From contig NZ_AP019700.1 in NCBI RefSeq assembly GCF_006738645.1, positions 1,562,001-1,626,000 on the forward strand: a stretch of 64,000 bases of DNA, written 5' to 3'. The notes under the pieces are model-generated. The model did not search any database. It worked only from the letters and a program-made list of their open reading frames with translations, and had not been told where the DNA came from. Position numbers and translations under genes: made by a program. Origin of the DNA: Stella humosa. Lineage in GTDB: Bacteria; Pseudomonadota; Alphaproteobacteria; ATCC43930; Allostellaceae. Shown here piece by piece: positions 53,708-63,634 of this stretch. Numbering within the stretch: the stretch's first letter is position 1; each line of letters starts with the position of its first letter.

Positions 53708-54538
53708 ATGGCCAAGGCCGAACCCTTCGAGGAAGACCGCCCGACGACCGCGGCCGAGGGCGCGCTGGTCGTCGACCTGGAGGGCTTCGAGGGGCCGATC
53801 GACGTGCTGCTGTCGCTGGCGCGCGACCAGAAGGTCGACCTGACCCGCATCTCCATCCTGGCCCTGGCGGACCAGTACCTGGCCTTCGTGACGGCGGCCA
53901 AGGCGCTGCGGCTGGAACTGGCGGCCGAGTATCTGGTGATGGCGGCGTGGCTGGCCTATCTCAAGTCCCGCCTGCTGCTGCCGGAGCCCGAGACCGACGA
54001 CGAGCCGAGTGGCCAGGACCTGGCCGAGGCGCTGGCCTTCCAGCTTCTGCGGCTCGAGGCGATGCAGAAGGTGGGGGCGACCCTGTTCGCGGGCAGCCAG
54101 CTTGGCCGCGACGTCTTCGCCCGCGGCGAGCCGGAAGGCGTGCGCAACGTCACCCGCGGCGTCTATGAGTTGTCGCTGTTCGAGCTGCTGAAGGCCTATG
54201 CCGAGCATCGCCGGCAGCGTGACGGGGCAGTCCTGCACATCGACCGGCTCGAGCTTTACTCGATGGACGAGGCCTTGCAGCGGCTGTCGCGGCTCGTCGG
54301 CCGCACGCCCGGCTGGAGCACGCTGGCGAGCTACCTGCCGGACGACCTGCGCCCCGGTATCATCACCCGCGCGGCGATGGCGGCGATGTTCGCGGCCAGC
54401 CTGGAGTTGGCGCGCGAGGGCCGGGTCGTGCTACGCCAGGACCAGGTGTTCGGACCGATATTCGTTCGCAGCGGCAAGCCGGCCAACCCGGATGGCGGTG
54501 CTGCGACCGGCCAGGGGCAGGAAGCAGAGCAGACGTGA
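53708..54538 (+). CDS. scpA: Segregation and condensation protein A
   Basis: This 276-residue kleisin has DLEGFEGPIDVLLSLARDQKVDLTRISI at the start, then YLVMAAWLAYLKSRLLLP and a C-terminal winged helix. It bridges SMC heads with ScpB. It overlaps scpB by four bases (GTGA). Confidence 0.94.
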   Translation: MAKAEPFEEDRPTTAAEGALVVDLEGFEGPIDVLLSLARDQKVDLTRISILALADQYLAFVTAAKALRLELAAEYLVMAAWLAYLKSRLLLPEPETDDEPSGQDLAEALAFQLLRLEAMQKVGATLFAGSQLGRDVFARGEPEGVRNVTRGVYELSLFELLKAYAEHRRQRDGAVLHIDRLELYSMDEALQRLSRLVGRTPGWSTLASYLPDDLRPGIITRAAMAAMFAASLELAREGRVVLRQDQVFGPIFVRSGKPANPDGGAATGQGQEAEQT

Positions 54539-55197
54539 GCCAGCTCGAACCGGAATTGCGCCTGGCGGAGGCGCTGCTGTTCGCCGCGGCCGAGCCGCTG
54601 GACGCCCAGACCATCGCCAGCCGCATGCCCGAGGGCACCGACATCGAGGCGCTGATGGAGCGTCTGACGGCGATCTATGCCGACCGCGGCGTGCAGGTGG
54701 TGCGGGTGGCGGGTCGCTTTGCCATGCGCACCGCACCCGACCTGGCCGGCGCGCTGCGGCTGGAGCGCACGGTGACGCGCAAGCCGACGCGCGCCTCGAT
54801 CGAGACCCTGGCCATCATCGCCTACCACCAGCCGGTCACCCGCGCCGAGATCGAGGAGATTCGTGGCGTGGCGTTGAGCCGGGGGACGCTGGAAACCCTG
54901 ATGGAGGCAAGCTGGATCCGCCCCAAGGGCCGGCGCCAGACGCCGGGCCGGCCGGCGACCTGGGTGACGACCGACCAGTTCCTGGCCCATTTCGGCCTCG
55001 ACCAGCTGGCAGATCTGCCCGGCATCGACGAGCTGAAGGCGGCCGGACTGCTCGACCAGCGGCCGGTACTGAACCCGCTGCCGTCCGAACTGGAAACGCC
55101 CGTTGATGACGGCGACGACGAGCGCGAGGACCCGGCGGAAGTGCCGCCGGAAGATGCCGACGATGGCGTGAGCGGGGGTGAGCATGTCCGCGGCTGA
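54535..55197 (+). CDS. scpB: Segregation and condensation protein B
   Basis: This 220-residue protein has two winged helices: LRLAEALLFAAAEPLDAQTIASRMP first, and ETLAIIAYHQPVTRAEIEEIRGV in the second. The C-terminus is acidic. It starts with GTG overlapping scpA. The end overlaps the start of the downstream ABC gene. Confidence 0.93.
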   Translation: MSQLEPELRLAEALLFAAAEPLDAQTIASRMPEGTDIEALMERLTAIYADRGVQVVRVAGRFAMRTAPDLAGALRLERTVTRKPTRASIETLAIIAYHQPVTRAEIEEIRGVALSRGTLETLMEASWIRPKGRRQTPGRPATWVTTDQFLAHFGLDQLADLPGIDELKAAGLLDQRPVLNPLPSELETPVDDGDDEREDPAEVPPEDADDGVSGGEHVRG

Positions 55198-56302
55198 GAG
55201 GATGATGCACCCGCAGGCAGCCGCCGCCGGCGCTCCGGCGCTGTCGCTGGAGGGGATCGGCCATGCCTATGACGGCGTCGCCGCCGTGATCGACGTCAGC
55301 CTCGCCATCGGTGCCGGCGAAGTGGTGTGCCTGCTGGGGCCGTCCGGCTGCGGCAAGACGACGATCCTGCGGGTCGCGGCCGGGCTGGAGCGGTTGCAGC
55401 GCGGCCGCGTGGCGATCGCCGGGCGCACGGTGGCGGGCGATGGCATCGACCGCCCGCCCGAGGAGCGCGGCGTCGGCCTCGTCTTCCAGGATTACGCGCT
55501 GTTCCCGCATCTGTCGGTGCGCGAGAACGTCGCCTTCGGCCTGCGCGCCATGTCTGCCGCCGACCGCCGCGCCCGCGCGGTCGAGGTGCTGCAGCGGGTG
55601 GGGCTGGCCGGCCTGGCCGAGGCCTATCCGCACACCCTGTCGGGCGGGCAGCAGCAGCGCGTGGCACTTGCCCGCGCCCTGGCGCCGCAACCGCGCGTGA
55701 TGCTGCTGGACGAGCCGTTCTCCGGCCTCGACACCCGGCTGCGCGACCAGGTGCGCGACGAGACGCTGCATGTGCTTAAGGACACCGGCACCGCCACCCT
55801 GCTGGTCACGCACGATCCGGAGGAGGCGATGTTCATGGCCGACCGGATCGCGGTCATGCAGGCCGGCCGGATGGAGCAGCTGGGGGCGCCGGCCGACCTC
55901 TACTGCGCGCCTGCCAACGCCTTCGTCGCGGCATTTTTCGGCGAAGTGAACCGCCTGCACGGGGTCGTCGGCGAAGGCCGGGTGGCAACGCCTTTCGGTG
56001 CCGTGGAGGCGCCCCGCCACCTGGACGGCACCGCCGTCGACATCCTGATCCGGCCGGAAGCCATCCGGCTGTCGGCCCCCATCGAGTCGGGGGCAGGGCC
56101 GGCGGGGCGGGTACGGGTCGTGGCCGCGCGCATGCTGGGCCGCAGCTCGCTGCTCCATCTGGCGGCGGAAGGCGGAGCGGCCGGCGCCTTGCACCTGCAT
56201 GCCCGCGTTCCCGGGCGATTCCTGCCGGCGGAGGGCACGATTCTGGCCGCCACGCTGGATCGCGAGCAGACGTTCGTGTTCGCGCGCGAAGCGACGGTCT
56301 GA
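55184..56302 (+). CDS. FbpC/PotA-like ABC transporter ATPase, orphan
   Basis: This 372-residue ATPase has Walker A GPSGCGKTT, Q-loop VFQDYALFPHLSV, signature LSGGQQQR, Walker B VMLLDEPFSGLD and VTHDPEEA. A C-terminal TOBE-like domain (about 285-372) includes ILIRPEAIRL. It resembles ATPases of iron(III) or polyamine importers. No permease or binding protein is near, and the gene breaks the usual scpB-tatA adjacency. The start at 55184 follows GGGGGTG; GTG at 55178 is possible. Confidence 0.87.
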   Translation: MSAAERMMHPQAAAAGAPALSLEGIGHAYDGVAAVIDVSLAIGAGEVVCLLGPSGCGKTTILRVAAGLERLQRGRVAIAGRTVAGDGIDRPPEERGVGLVFQDYALFPHLSVRENVAFGLRAMSAADRRARAVEVLQRVGLAGLAEAYPHTLSGGQQQRVALARALAPQPRVMLLDEPFSGLDTRLRDQVRDETLHVLKDTGTATLLVTHDPEEAMFMADRIAVMQAGRMEQLGAPADLYCAPANAFVAAFFGEVNRLHGVVGEGRVATPFGAVEAPRHLDGTAVDILIRPEAIRLSAPIESGAGPAGRVRVVAARMLGRSSLLHLAAEGGAAGALHLHARVPGRFLPAEGTILAATLDREQTFVFAREATV

Positions 56303-56412
56303 AGCGACTGCCGGTCGCATGCCGCGGCGACCGGCGTCGTTGCGGCAGCATGGCCTTTCTGCCAGTATCCGGCTCCATTTTTCCCAGCCCCGAAACAACT
56401 GCCGCGCCATCC

Positions 56413-56610
56413 ATGCCGAGCGCTCTCGAAATCATCCTGGTGGTCCTGGTCGTGGCGGTGTTCTTCGCCATGCCGCGCCTGTCCGGGCGGATGCGTGACA
56501 TCGGCCGGGCCGCCGGGGGTTTCGGCCGTACCGCCCGGGCGACCGCCGGCGCCATGGGCGAGGACCTTCCCCGTCTCCCGGCGCCGCCCCGCCCGCCCGC
56601 GGTCGGCTGA
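56413..56610 (+). CDS. tatA: Divergent TatA-like translocase subunit
   Basis: This 65-residue protein has one membrane helix (about 5-20, LEIILVVLVVAVFFAM) followed by an amphipathic RMRDIGRAAGGFGRT segment and a proline-rich tail. The usual FG hinge is replaced by AMPRL. It sits 33 bp before tatB, in the tatA position. It could be a reduced TatA or a TatE-like variant; another tatA elsewhere in the genome is possible. Confidence 0.6.
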   Translation: MPSALEIILVVLVVAVFFAMPRLSGRMRDIGRAAGGFGRTARATAGAMGEDLPRLPAPPRPPAVG

Positions 56611-56643
56611 GCAGGCCCGGCACGGGCGCGGCCGGGAGCGCGA

Positions 56644-57207
56644 ATGTTCGACATCGGATGGTCCGAACTGGCCGTGATCGCGGTGGTGGCGCTGGTCGTC
56701 ATCGGGCCGAAGGACCTGCCCAAGGTGCTGCGCACGGTCGGGCTGTGGGTGGCCAAGGCGCGCGCGGTCGCCCGCGACTTCCAGAGCAGCGTCGACGAGA
56801 TGGCGCGCGAGGCCGACCTGCAAGACGTCAAGAAGCAGTTGGACGAGCTGCGCTCGACCAACGTGTCGGAGCTGATCGAGAAGCATGTCGACCCCCAGGG
56901 CGAGATGCGCAAGGCGTTCGAGCCGCCACCGGAACTGAGCCACGACCCCTTCGCCGAGCCGGAGAAGAAGGCGGTGGACTACGTGCCGCCGCCCGATCCG
57001 ACCATGGTCGAGCCGACGGTGGTTGAGCCGATGGTGGTTGAGCCGACGGTGGTAGGGTCGGGCCAAGCCGCTCCGACCCCGACGACGATGCCGGCGCTCG
57101 ACACGATCGCCTCGGCCGCCGCGGTGCCGGACGTGCCGCCGCCGGCCCCGGACGCGGCCTTTCCCGATCCGGCAGCGCCGCCCAAGCCGCCCGCCGGCGC
57201 GGCCTAG
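56644..57207 (+). CDS. tatB: Twin-arginine translocase subunit TatB
   Basis: This 187-residue protein begins MFDIGWSELAVIAVVALVVIGPKDLPKVLRTVG, with the TatB membrane helix and the conserved GPK hinge split here, and an amphipathic helix to about 80. The long proline/valine-rich tail contains TVVEP/MVVEP repeats. TatB with TatC binds twin-arginine signals. It lies 12 bp before tatC. Confidence 0.93.
   Translation: MFDIGWSELAVIAVVALVVIGPKDLPKVLRTVGLWVAKARAVARDFQSSVDEMAREADLQDVKKQLDELRSTNVSELIEKHVDPQGEMRKAFEPPPELSHDPFAEPEKKAVDYVPPPDPTMVEPTVVEPMVVEPTVVGSGQAAPTPTTMPALDTIASAAAVPDVPPPAPDAAFPDPAAPPKPPAGAA
57004..57054 (+). repeat. 15-bp tandem repeat inside tatB tail
   Basis: Three to four copies of the unit A(C/T)GGTGGTTGAGCCG encode (T/M)VVEP. 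The region lies in the disordered C-terminal tail and could vary in copy number without harm. Confidence 0.8.
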
Positions 57208-57219
57208 GGTTCCCCGCAC

Positions 57220-58074
57220 ATGCGCGAAGAAGAGGATATCGACGACAAGAAGATGCCGCTGCTCGATCACCTGATCGAGCTGCGCAACCGGCTGATGTGG
57301 TCCGTCGGCGCCATCCTGGTCGCCTTCGGCCTCTGCTACTACTTCTCGGCCGACATCTACAATTTCCTGACGCGCCCGCTGGCCGATGCGCTGGGCGCCC
57401 GGGAAGGCCGTCGGATGATCTTCACCGACCTGACGGAACTGTTCTTCACCTACATCAAGGTCGCGTTCTGGGCAGCCACCATGCTGTCCTTCCCGATCAT
57501 CGCCAGCCAGATCTGGATCTTCGTGGCGCCCGGCCTCTACCGCCACGAGCGCAAGGCCTTCCTGCCGTTCCTGTTCGCGACGCCGGTCCTGTTCCTGCTG
57601 GGCGCCTCGCTCGTCTACTACTTCATCTTCCCGCTGGCCTGGCGCTTCTTCCTCAGCTTCGAGCAGCCCGGCGCCGGCGGCGACCTGCCCATTCAGCTCG
57701 AAGCCAAGGTCAACGAGTACCTGTCGCTCGTGATGACCATGATCTTCGCCTTCGGCCTGGCGTTCCAGCTACCGGTGCTGCTGACCCTGCTGGCCCGGGT
57801 CGGCATCGTCAGCGCGGCCATGCTGGCGAAGGGGCGGCGCTATGCCATCGTGGGCATCTTCATCTTCGCGGCTATCGTCACCCCGCCCGACGTGATCAGC
57901 CAGGTCGGCCTCGCGATCCCGATGATCCTGCTCTACGAAATCTCGATCATCTCGGCCAAGCTGGCCGAGCGGGCGCGACGCAAGCGGGAGCAGGAGGAAG
58001 AGGCGGAGGCGGCTGCCGATGCGGCGGCGGAAGAGCGATCGAGCACCGGCCGATCGCCCGGCGATCCGGCCTGA
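57220..58074 (+). CDS. tatC: Twin-arginine translocase subunit TatC
   Basis: This 284-residue protein has [20 protein letters not shown] at the start and six membrane segments. [26 protein letters not shown] is split across TM2, and the conserved [19 protein letters not shown] lies near TM5-TM6. It recognises the twin-arginine motif and recruits TatA. The C-terminal tail is glutamate/alanine-rich. Confidence 0.95.
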   Translation: MREEEDIDDKKMPLLDHLIELRNRLMWSVGAILVAFGLCYYFSADIYNFLTRPLADALGAREGRRMIFTDLTELFFTYIKVAFWAATMLSFPIIASQIWIFVAPGLYRHERKAFLPFLFATPVLFLLGASLVYYFIFPLAWRFFLSFEQPGAGGDLPIQLEAKVNEYLSLVMTMIFAFGLAFQLPVLLTLLARVGIVSAAMLAKGRRYAIVGIFIFAAIVTPPDVISQVGLAIPMILLYEISIISAKLAERARRKREQEEEAEAAADAAAEERSSTGRSPGDPA

Positions 58075-58117
58075 CGCACGACGCCTGTCCCGACCCCCAG
58101 TACCCAAGCGAACGATC

Positions 58118-59407
58118 ATGCACGACATTCGATTCATCCGGGACGAACCGGACCTGTTCGACCGCGGCCTCGCCCGCCGCGGCGTGGCGCCACGCGCGCA
58201 GCACATCCTGGCGCTCGACGCCGAGCGCCGTTCGACCCAGACCCGGGTCCAGGAGATCCAGCAGCGCCGCAATGAGGCGTCCAAGGCGATCGGCCAGGCC
58301 AAGAGCCGGGGCGAGGATGCCGGCCCCGCGATCGCCGAGGTCGCGCGCCTGAAGGAAGAGATGCCGCGGCTCGAAGCGCGCGAGGCCGAACTGGCGGCCG
58401 AGCTGGATGCGCTCCTGGCCGAATTGCCGAACCTGCCGGCCGACGATGTGCCCGACGGCGCGTCGGAAGCCGACAATGTCGAGATGCGGCGCTTCGGCGA
58501 GCGGCCGGCCTTCAACCACGAGGCGCGCGAGCACTTCGATCTGGGCGAGGCCCTGGGCCTGATGGATTTCCAGGCGGCGGCCCGCCTGTCCGGCTCGCGC
58601 TTCGTGGTGCTGAAGGGGCAGCTCGCCCGGCTGGAACGGGCACTGGCCGCCTTCATGCTGGACATCCATACCGGCGAGTTCGGCTATGTCGAGGTGCAGC
58701 CGCCCTTGCTGGTGCGCGACGAGGCGGTGTTCGGCACCGGCCAACTGCCGAAGTTCGGCGACGACCTGTTCCGCACGACCAACGGCTTCTGGCTGATCCC
58801 GACGGCCGAGGTGCCGCTGACCAACCTGGCGGCCGACCAGATCCACGACCTCGCCGCCCTGCCGCTGCGCTTCACCGCCTACACGCCCTGCTTCCGCTCC
58901 GAGGCCGGCGCGGCCGGGCGGGACACGCGCGGCATGCTGCGCCAGCATCAGTTCGGCAAGGTCGAACTGGTCTCGATCGTGGGCGACGACCAGTCCGATG
59001 CCGAGCATGAGCGGATGACCAGCGCGGCCGAGACCGTGCTGCAGCGGCTTGGCCTGCACTACCGGGTGATGGCGCTCTCGACCGGCGACATGGGCTTCAG
59101 CGCGCGCCGGACCTATGATCTCGAGGTGTGGCTGCCGGGGCAGGGGGCGTTCCGCGAGATTTCGAGCTGCTCGACGTGCGGCGACTTCCAGGCGCGACGG
59201 ATGAAGGCCCGCTATCGTGCGGCCGGCGAGAGGGGGACACGCTTCGTGCATACGCTGAACGGTTCGGGCCTCGCCATCGGTCGCACCCTGATCGCCATCC
59301 TCGAGAACTACCAGCGGGCAGACGGGCTGGTGACGGTGCCGGACGCCCTGCGCCCCTATCTGGGCGGGATCGAGGTCATCGGCGCGCCGGCGGGAGCCGC
59401 CGCATGA
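58118..59407 (+). CDS. serS: Seryl-tRNA synthetase
   Basis: This 429-residue class II synthetase has the N-terminal coiled-coil arm (about 25-105). The catalytic motifs are [25 protein letters not shown] (motif 2, split), [19 protein letters not shown] and [19 protein letters not shown] (motif 3). The ATG at 58118 is the normal [12 protein letters not shown] start. The end overlaps surE (ATGA). Confidence 0.96.
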   Translation: MHDIRFIRDEPDLFDRGLARRGVAPRAQHILALDAERRSTQTRVQEIQQRRNEASKAIGQAKSRGEDAGPAIAEVARLKEEMPRLEAREAELAAELDALLAELPNLPADDVPDGASEADNVEMRRFGERPAFNHEAREHFDLGEALGLMDFQAAARLSGSRFVVLKGQLARLERALAAFMLDIHTGEFGYVEVQPPLLVRDEAVFGTGQLPKFGDDLFRTTNGFWLIPTAEVPLTNLAADQIHDLAALPLRFTAYTPCFRSEAGAAGRDTRGMLRQHQFGKVELVSIVGDDQSDAEHERMTSAAETVLQRLGLHYRVMALSTGDMGFSARRTYDLEVWLPGQGAFREISSCSTCGDFQARRMKARYRAAGERGTRFVHTLNGSGLAIGRTLIAILENYQRADGLVTVPDALRPYLGGIEVIGAPAGAAA

Positions 59408-60180
59408 CCGCGATCGACCTCGCCAACGCCCGCATCCTCGTCACCAACGACGACGGCATCCACGCCCCCGGCATCAAGGTGCTGGAGAAGGTGGCGCGCT
59501 CGCTGTCCAAGGATGTCTGGACCGTGGCACCGGAGGAGGAGCATTCCGGCGCCGGCCATTCGCTGACGCTGCGCTATCCCTTGCGCATTCGCCAGCTTTC
59601 GCGCCGCAGGTTCGCCGTCGACGGCACGCCGACCGATGCGGTGCTGATGGGCGTGCGGGTGCTGCTGAAGAGCAAGCGCCCGACCCTGATCCTGTCCGGC
59701 GTCAATCGCGGCGGCAATCTGGGCGAGGACGTGACCTATTCCGGCACGGTGGCCGCCGCCATGGAGGGGACCCAGCTCGGCATCCCCTCGATCGCGCTCA
59801 GCCAGTGCACGCGCCCCGGGCAGCCCATCTGGTGGTCGGCGACCGAGCATCACGCGCCGGACGTGATCCGCCGGGTCTGCGAGGTCGGCTGGCCCAAGAA
59901 CGTGCTGATCAACCTGAACTTCCCGCCCTGTCCGCCCGCCAGCGTGGAGGGCATCCGGGCGACCAGCCAGGGCCGCCACAAGATCGGCGGCGCGCTCCAG
60001 GAGGGGAAGGACCCGCGCGGGCTCTCCTACTACTGGATCGCCACCACCCGGGACGAGGATGACGGGGTGGAGGGCACCGACCTGCACGCCGTGCGTAACC
60101 TCTTCATCTCGGTGACGCCGCTCTTCACCGACCTTACCCATCGGCCGACCCTGAAGCCGCTGGCGGAGATCTTCCCGTGA
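59404..60180 (+). CDS. surE: 5'-nucleotidase/exopolyphosphatase SurE
   Basis: This 258-residue protein has [14 protein letters not shown] (metal-binding DD pair), [27 protein letters not shown] and [26 protein letters not shown], the full SurE pattern. It hydrolyses nucleoside monophosphates. It starts inside the serS stop and ends overlapping pcm by four bases (GTGA). Confidence 0.95.
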   Translation: MTAIDLANARILVTNDDGIHAPGIKVLEKVARSLSKDVWTVAPEEEHSGAGHSLTLRYPLRIRQLSRRRFAVDGTPTDAVLMGVRVLLKSKRPTLILSGVNRGGNLGEDVTYSGTVAAAMEGTQLGIPSIALSQCTRPGQPIWWSATEHHAPDVIRRVCEVGWPKNVLINLNFPPCPPASVEGIRATSQGRHKIGGALQEGKDPRGLSYYWIATTRDEDDGVEGTDLHAVRNLFISVTPLFTDLTHRPTLKPLAEIFP

Positions 60181-60833
60181 GTAGTGCGCCGCGTCAGCTC
60201 CGGCTCGTGATGGAGTTGCGGCGGCAGGGGATCAGCGACACCCGCGTGCTGGGGGCGATGGAGCGCATTCCGCGCGACACCTTCGTGCCGCTGCCCTTTC
60301 GCGATCAGGCCTACGAGGACACCGCCCTGCCGATCGGCCACGGGCAGACGATCAGCCAGCCGACCGTGGTCGCCCGCATGACCGAGGCGCTGGAGCTGAA
60401 CGACCGCCACCGGGTGCTGGAGATCGGCACCGGCTCGGGCTACCAGGCGGCCGTGCTGGCCCGGCTGTGCCGCCGGCTCTACACCATCGAGCGCCATCGC
60501 GACCTGTTGCAGACGGCCGAGACGCGCTTTCGCGAGCTGCGCCTGCACAACGTCACCACGCGCTGGGGTGACGGCATGAAGGGCTGGCCCGAATCCGCCC
60601 CCTTCGACCGCATCATCGTCACCGCCGCCGGGCTGGAGATCCCGGACCTGCTGACCGACCAGCTCGCCCCCGGCGGCATCATCGTCATCCCGGTCGGCGA
60701 GCGCGGCGACAACCAGCGCCTGGTGCGGATGGTGCGCGACGCCGACGGCCTGGTGTGCAGCGACATGGGCACCGTGCGCTTCGTGCCGCTGGTGGCGGGC
60801 CTGCCGCGCAGTGCCGCCGAGCGTCCGGCCTGA
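60177..60833 (+). CDS. pcm: Protein-L-isoaspartate O-methyltransferase
   Basis: This 218-residue enzyme has the isoaspartate site GHGQTISQPTVVARM and motif I VLEIGTGSGYQAAVLARL. It begins with GTG at 60177 overlapping surE. The surE-pcm pair is conserved in proteobacteria. It methylates damaged isoaspartate residues for repair. Confidence 0.94.
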   Translation: MSSAPRQLRLVMELRRQGISDTRVLGAMERIPRDTFVPLPFRDQAYEDTALPIGHGQTISQPTVVARMTEALELNDRHRVLEIGTGSGYQAAVLARLCRRLYTIERHRDLLQTAETRFRELRLHNVTTRWGDGMKGWPESAPFDRIIVTAAGLEIPDLLTDQLAPGGIIVIPVGERGDNQRLVRMVRDADGLVCSDMGTVRFVPLVAGLPRSAAERPA

Positions 60834-60909
60834 CCCCCGCCCGAGGCCGGCCGGCGGGCAAGCATCGACGATTTGCGCCTGACTCGGTCGTACCGATAGA
60901 ATCGACCCC

Positions 60910-62596
60910 ATGACAGGACGGCGCATCCGCCGCCCGGCCGCGCTCCCCATCCTTCTTGCAGCCGCCCTGGCGCTCGCGGCCTGCGGCCAGGAGTATGAGG
61001 CGATCGAGGTGTGGGACCCCGACCGCCCGGTGCCCCGGCCGCGCGACAGATCGCGCGCGCGTCCGGTGCGGCCGGCCCCGTCACCCTCCCGCTGCCGCGC
61101 CCGTCGCCCCGCCGGCCAGCCCCGCGATCGTCGAGCGCCAGCCCGTCGATGGCCCCGTGCGACCGCCGCCGCTGCCGCAGCGCCGCCTGGACCAGTTGGC
61201 GCGGCCGGCCCCGGCCCCGGCAGCATCGCCGCCGCCGCCGCCGCAAACGGTCCCGCCGGGGCCCGTCCTGCCTGCGCCGATCCTAGTCGCGCCCGTACCT
61301 GCCGCGCCCGCCGCGCCGCCCGAGCCGGCGCCGCCCCCACCCGTGGCGGCCGCCGCGCGGCCGCAGGTGGGCGGCACGGTCACCGTCGGCAACGGCGAGA
61401 CCCTGTTTGCGATCTCTCGGCGGACGGGGGTCCCGGTGCGCGCGCTGATCGACGCCAACGGCCTGAAGCCGCCTTACGGCTTGCTGACCGGCCAGCGCAT
61501 CGCCGTGCCCGCCAACCGCTTCCACGAGGTGCAGCCGGGCGAGACGCTCTACAGCGTGTCGCGCCGCTACGGCGTGGCGATGAGCGTGCTGGTGAGCGAG
61601 AACGGCCTGGATGCGCCCTATGGCGTGCGGGCGGGCCAGCGGCTCAAGGTGCCTACGCCGGCCGCGACCTCCGCGCCCGAGACGATGGTGGCGGCCGTGC
61701 CGCCGCCCAACAGCCTGCAGCCGCCGCCCGGCCAGATCCTGCAGCCGCCCGCCCCACAGGTGCTGCGCCCACCACCGGGTGCCGAGCCGCAGCCGCAGCC
61801 GCAGCCGGAACCCGCGCCGCCCGTCGAGCCGCCGCCCCAGGTCGGCTTCCTGACGCCGCCCGCGATCACGGCGCCCGAGCCGGTGCTGCCGCCGCAGCGC
61901 CCCGGCCGCGCGGCGCCGCCGGCCCCGCCGCCGGCGGCCGAAGCGCCGCCCGAGCCAACCGTCCAGCCCGAGCCGGCACCCCGTCCCGAGCTCGCGCCGC
62001 GGCGCGGGCGCGACCGCGTGCGGCCGGAACCGCCGCCGGCCGTCGCCCCTGTGGTGCCGCCGCCGCCGCCCGCCATGGCGATGGCGCCGCCGCCGGAGCC
62101 GCCGCCCACCGCCGGCCCGCCGCCGCGCGAGGGGCGCGGCTTCGCCTGGCCCGTGCGCGGGCAGGTCGTCACCCGCTTCGGGCCGACCGGCCGCGGGCTG
62201 CACAATGACGGGATCAACATCGCCGCCCCCAAGGGAGCGGCCGTGCTGTCGGCGGAGGCCGGGATCGTTGCCTACGCCGGCAACGAGTTGCGCGGCTTCG
62301 GCAATCTATTGTTGGTCAAGCATGCCGATGGCTGGGTCACGGCCTATGCCCACAACGACAGCCTGCTGGTGAAGCGCGGCGACCGCATCCGCCGCGGCCA
62401 GCCGATCGCGCGCGTGGGCCAGACCGGCAATGTCGGCGAGCCGCAGCTTCATTTCGAAATCCGCCGCGGCACCCGCGCGGTCGACCCGGCCGAATATCTG
62501 GTCGGCCGGTCGACCGAGCTCGTGCCCGAACTGGCGCCGCCGCGCCTCAGGACGCATCCAGCGGTCTTGCTCGCCGCCCTGCCAGGTCCTGGATGA
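60910..62596 (+). CDS. nlpD: NlpD-like LysM/M23 lipoprotein, apparently frameshifted
   Basis: The N-terminus from 60910 has a lipoprotein signal with lipobox (AAALALAAC) followed by a charged segment to about 61075. The remaining domains are in the next frame: two LysM modules at about 61370-61510 and 61525-61655, a long proline-rich linker, and a LytM/M23 domain from about 62130 with AYAHNDSLLV and LHFEIRR. A +1 shift near 61075-61090 joins them. The M23 site is degenerate (GINIAAP where active enzymes have an aspartate, QLHFEI in place of HLHFEI), as in NlpD, which activates amidases rather than cutting. Either a sequencing indel or a true mutation is possible. Confidence 0.75.
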
Positions 62597-63410
62597 ACTG
62601 CCAGGCGACGCGGCCGGAGCGCGAGCCGCGCGTGACCGACCACTCGTTCGCCTCGCGCCGGATCTGCTCGCTCGGGATGTCGATGCCGTAGTGCTGGGCG
62701 TAGCCCTCGACCATGGCCATGTAGGTGTCCTGGTCGCAATGGTGGAAGCCCAGCCACAGGCCGAAGCGGTCCGACAGCGACACCTTCTCCTCGACTGCCT
62801 CGCCCGGGTTGATCGCCGTCGAGCGCTCGTTCTCGATCATGTCGCGGGCCAGCAGGTGGCGCCGGTTCGAGGTGGCGTAGAAGACGATGTTGGCCGGCCG
62901 TCCCTCGACGCCGCCGTCCAGCACCGCCTTCATCGACTTGTAGCTGGCGTCGTTGCCGTCGAAGGACAGGTCGTCGCAGAAGATGATGAAGCGGCGGTCG
63001 ACGTCGCGCAGCGCCGTCAGCAGGGCGGGCAGGGACGGGATGTCCTCGCGGTGGATCTCGACCAGCGCGATCGTGCCGGGATGCTCGGCCGCCACCGTCG
63101 CCTGCACCGCCTTCACCAGCGAGCTCTTGCCCATGCCGCGGGCCCCCCACAGGAGCGCATTGTTGGCGGGCAGCCCGGTGGCGAAGCGCCGGGTATTGTC
63201 GGTCAGCATGTCGGCCTGGCGGTCGATGCCGCGCAGCAGCGTCATGGCGACGCGGTTGACCCGCGGCACGGCCTCCAGCCGGCTGCCATCGGCGTGCCAG
63301 ACATAGGCGTCGTAGGCCTTCAGGTCGACGGGCGGGGCCGCCGGCGGGGCCATCCGCTCCAGGGCGTCGGCGATGCGGCGCAGCAGCGCCTCGGTGGATT
63401 GGTCCGTCAT
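62547..63410 (-). CDS. AAA-type ATPase of DUF815 family
   Basis: This 287-residue protein has Walker A GARGMGKSSLV at about 88-98 and Walker B FIIFCDDLSFDG. It has a sensor-like FYATSNRRHLL and a C-terminal helical lid. The family is widespread in alphaproteobacteria and beta/gamma groups next to yajC or nlpD, but its function is unknown. It overlaps the end of the LysM/M23 gene by 50 bases, convergently. Confidence 0.9.
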   Translation of the reverse strand: MTDQSTEALLRRIADALERMAPPAAPPVDLKAYDAYVWHADGSRLEAVPRVNRVAMTLLRGIDRQADMLTDNTRRFATGLPANNALLWGARGMGKSSLVKAVQATVAAEHPGTIALVEIHREDIPSLPALLTALRDVDRRFIIFCDDLSFDGNDASYKSMKAVLDGGVEGRPANIVFYATSNRRHLLARDMIENERSTAINPGEAVEEKVSLSDRFGLWLGFHHCDQDTYMAMVEGYAQHYGIDIPSEQIRREANEWSVTRGSRSGRVAWQFIQDLAGRRARPLDAS

Positions 63411-63454
63411 GGTCTCCGGATGGGGTAGGGTGGGGCCGGGGCTCCGCCCCCTCT

Positions 63455-63502
63455 GGCGGATGCGACCCCGCGGCTGATGCGACCCGCCGGCTGATACGAC
63501 CC
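63455..63502. repeat. Short tandem repeat in the yajC upstream region
   Basis: Three imperfect copies of a unit about 16 bases long (GGCGGATGCGACCC, CGGCTGATGCGACCC, CGGCTGATACGACCC) lie between the DUF815 gene and yajC. Function is unclear; an expanding repeat or protein-binding sites are possible. Confidence 0.6.
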
Positions 63503-63634
63503 AGTGGCGCCGTGCGTCAACCGGCGATGGTTCGTCGGTTGCGCTTGCCGGGGAAGTCGCTTACCTAATGCGCGGCCTTGGCCTGTCGGGCGGGTCCGAT
63601 TGTCGTTGTTCCGCCCCTAGAGGAGTCCCGCGGT

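Noticed and set aside
63455-63502. CRISPR array
   Set aside because: Unit is too short, no unique spacers and no cas genes.
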